Assembly: GCA_045617525.1 (NCBI GenBank)
Contig: JAZLIT010000204.1
Location: forward strand, 1-20,302
Length of the DNA: 20,302 nt
From: JAZLIT01 sp045617525
GTDB taxonomy: Bacteria; Bacillota; Bacilli; Bacillales_A; Planococcaceae
Direction: 5' to 3'
Within the stretch, counting starts at the first letter, position 1. Each line of letters begins with the position of its first letter. Positions 19,233-20,302 of the stretch are shown piece by piece. Both the position numbers and the translations under genes were made by a program. The notes below the pieces were generated by a model. That model searched no databases. It had not been told where the DNA came from and was given only the letters and a program-made list of their open reading frames with translations.

Positions 19233-20075
19233 TTAGTTGACACTAACTAGTTCAGTTATTTCAATTGCGGGTGCTCCGAAACGAGATTTTGCACCGTGCA
19301 TAACAGGTCCCACAAATTCATTTAATGCCCAGCCGTTTGCAATTGCTGCCGACACAAATTCCTTCGCCTCGTATACTGCCTCTTCAACACTTAACCCATT
19401 GGCTAAATTTGCGCAAATACTTGCGGCAAACGTACAGCCCGCGCCATGGTTATAAATAGAAGCAACTTTTTCTGTAGAAAGCAGCTTAAATGTTTTACCA
19501 TCATAAAACAAGTCGATTGCCTTATCATGCTCAAGCGCTTTACCACCTTTAATGACAACGTTTTTAGCGCCAAGTTCATGGATTTTTACAGCAGCCGCTT
19601 GCATTTCTTCAATCGTTTTTGGTGTGCCTGTTCCTGCAAGTTGGCCAGCCTCAAATAAATTTGGCGTAACCACTGTTGCATAGGGTAATAAGTAGTTGAT
19701 CATAGCTGTTGTATTTCCGGGATTCAGTACTTCGTCATCCCCTTTGCAAATCATAACAGGGTCAATAACAATATTATGCGTGCCAGAATTTTGGATGGCA
19801 TCAGAGGCGATTTTGATAATTTCCTCTGTAGAAAGCATGCCCGTTTTAATCGCATCGACGCCAGTTGAAAGGGCAGTCGCGATTTGTTGTTCTAATAAAG
19901 CAGTTGGAAGTGGCGTTACATTATGGCTCCATGATTTCGGGTCCATTGTTACAACAACTGTTAATGCAACCATTCCATAAGTTCCATGCTCCTGGAAAGT
20001 TTTTAAGTCGGCCTGCATGCCTGCGCCGCCCGATGTATCAGAACCTGCGATGGTTAATGTTTTCTTTAAAGTCAT
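19233..20075 (-). CDS. pdxK: Pyridoxine/pyridoxal/pyridoxamine kinase (ThiD-like ribokinase fold)
   Basis: A 280-residue kinase that phosphorylates B6 vitamers for PLP salvage. IAGSDTSGGAGMQADLKTF (9-27) is the ThiD/PdxK signature, and NHGAGCTFAA (209-218) holds the anion hole and catalytic position. Cys110 (VMICKG) and Cys214 (GAGC) match the dual-cysteine ThiD-like PdxK subfamily of Gram-positives, which forms a hemithioacetal with pyridoxal; true ThiD has Asp/Gly-type residues there. The sequence also reads closely like B. subtilis PdxK. ATG 20075 is preferred, with AGGAG 8 nt upstream on the minus strand; GTG 20084 overlaps that site. It is monocistronic by its terminator and diverges from the ung-like gene. 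Kbl and IlvA in this window are PLP consumers. Confidence 0.88.
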   Translation of the reverse strand: MTLKKTLTIAGSDTSGGAGMQADLKTFQEHGTYGMVALTVVVTMDPKSWSHNVTPLPTALLEQQIATALSTGVDAIKTGMLSTEEIIKIASDAIQNSGTHNIVIDPVMICKGDDEVLNPGNTTAMINYLLPYATVVTPNLFEAGQLAGTGTPKTIEEMQAAAVKIHELGAKNVVIKGGKALEHDKAIDLFYDGKTFKLLSTEKVASIYNHGAGCTFAASICANLANGLSVEEAVYEAKEFVSAAIANGWALNEFVGPVMHGAKSRFGAPAIEITELVSVN

Positions 20076-20122
20076 GCTCTTCACTCCTAATGTTTGAATA
20101 GTTCATTTAGTATAACGCAACT

Positions 20123-20144
20123 CTGACTTTATAAAAATAGTCAG
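20123..20144. promoter_or_regulatory. Inverted repeat between pdxK and the ung-like gene
   Basis: CTGACT (20123-20128) and AGTCAG (20139-20144) flank an AT-rich 10-nt spacer. Two further TCAG copies follow (20156-20159 and 20165-20168). It may be an operator for pdxK or simply a small dyad; TATACT on the minus strand next to it (around 20108-20113) could be the pdxK -10. Confidence 0.3.
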
Positions 20145-20178
20145 AAAAACATAAATCAGGAAGGTCAGATTTAAGTTT

Positions 20179-20208
20179 TTGTTGAAATGAAACGTGCAAT
20201 CTTATACC
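20179..20208 (+). promoter_or_regulatory. Candidate promoter of the ung-like gene
   Basis: TTGTTG (20179-20184), an 18-nt spacer and TATACC (20203-20208). It is moderate in quality but well placed 27 nt before ATG 20235. Confidence 0.4.
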
Positions 20209-20234
20209 GTATGTAAGAAGAGGTGAGTTGTATA

Positions 20235-20302
20235 ATGAATATTCCAGTAGGCTGGCAAGGAGTACTGTCAGATGAAACGAAAACCCACTATTATAAAGAG
20301 CT
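20235..20302 (+). CDS. ung: Probable uracil-DNA glycosylase, N-terminal fragment (cut by the window end)
   Basis: Only 22 codons are visible. The translation has the pattern W-x-x-V-L-x-x-E-x-x-x-x-Y-Y-x-x-L (Trp7, Val10-Leu11, Glu14, Tyr19-Tyr20, Leu23 partial). This matches the N-terminal helix of family 1 uracil-DNA glycosylases, which remove uracil from DNA in base-excision repair. AGAGGTGAG lies upstream of ATG 20235 as ribosome site. The catalytic GQDPYH motif would lie beyond the window, so this rests on a short N-terminal pattern. Confidence 0.6.
   Translation, partial: MNIPVGWQGVLSDETKTHYYKE

Noticed and set aside
19233..20084. ThiD (HMP/HMP-P kinase) as the name for the kinase
   Set aside because: The paired Cys110 and Cys214 and overall wording fit the dual-cysteine PdxK subfamily, and no thiamine genes or TPP riboswitch are nearby. 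Secondary HMP kinase activity is still possible.
1..20302. CRISPR array, rRNA, tRNA or prophage
   Set aside because: No regularly spaced repeats, no tRNA-like cloverleaf or rRNA sequence that I recognise, and no phage structural or integrase genes. The UvrX/YolD pair alone is not evidence of a prophage.

Overview
The window looks like a chromosomal segment of a low-GC Gram-positive bacterium of the Planococcaceae/Bacillaceae, most like Solibacillus or Lysinibacillus. The reasons are strong AGGAGG-type ribosome binding sites, rho-independent terminators with U-tracts after almost every unit, a Bacillus-type LexA box, a preQ1-I riboswitch, bacillithiol genes (yojF-bshB2), a UvrX/YolD pair, and MhqR- and YodB-like operators. 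The genus is an inference from protein resemblance only.

Layout, left half (mostly + strand): the 3' end of an SprA-like protein whose zinc-protease motif is degenerate (2-469); a YbaK-type Cys-tRNA(Pro) deacylase; a YczE-like membrane protein; a cluster of DnaA-box-like sequences; kbl (2-amino-3-ketobutyrate CoA ligase); a long palindrome; a flavin reductase. Then comes a TAXI-type TRAP transporter: lipoprotein receptor, internal terminator, DUF1850 protein and fused permease. It is followed by a nitrilase-family amidase and a LexA-controlled Y-family polymerase/YolD operon.

Layout, right half (mostly - strand): a response regulator with an atypical receiver fused to a SARP-like output domain (10350-11444, -); an SDR-type L-threonine 3-dehydrogenase (+); a small membrane protein (-); queT with its preQ1-I riboswitch (-); ilvA (-); a yceI gene (+) whose upstream region carries matches to both the YodB and MhqR quinone-stress operators; an IS1182-type transposase scar next to a palindromic repeat; a YjiH-type membrane protein (-); the yojF-bshB2 bacillithiol pair (-); pdxK (-); and the first codons of a probable ung (+).

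How the genes work together: three genes act on threonine. The SDR dehydrogenase makes 2-amino-3-ketobutyrate, Kbl cleaves it to glycine and acetyl-CoA, and IlvA diverts threonine to 2-oxobutyrate. Kbl and IlvA need PLP, and pdxK encodes a pyridoxal kinase. Stress functions are also prominent: SOS translesion synthesis, bacillithiol, and a YceI protein under probable quinone-responsive control. No rRNA, tRNA, CRISPR array, intact insertion sequence or prophage is visible. The most interesting signals are the paired YodB/MhqR-like operators at yceI, the DnaA-box cluster ahead of kbl, and the decayed repeat/IS1182 junction at about 16.03-16.33 kb.
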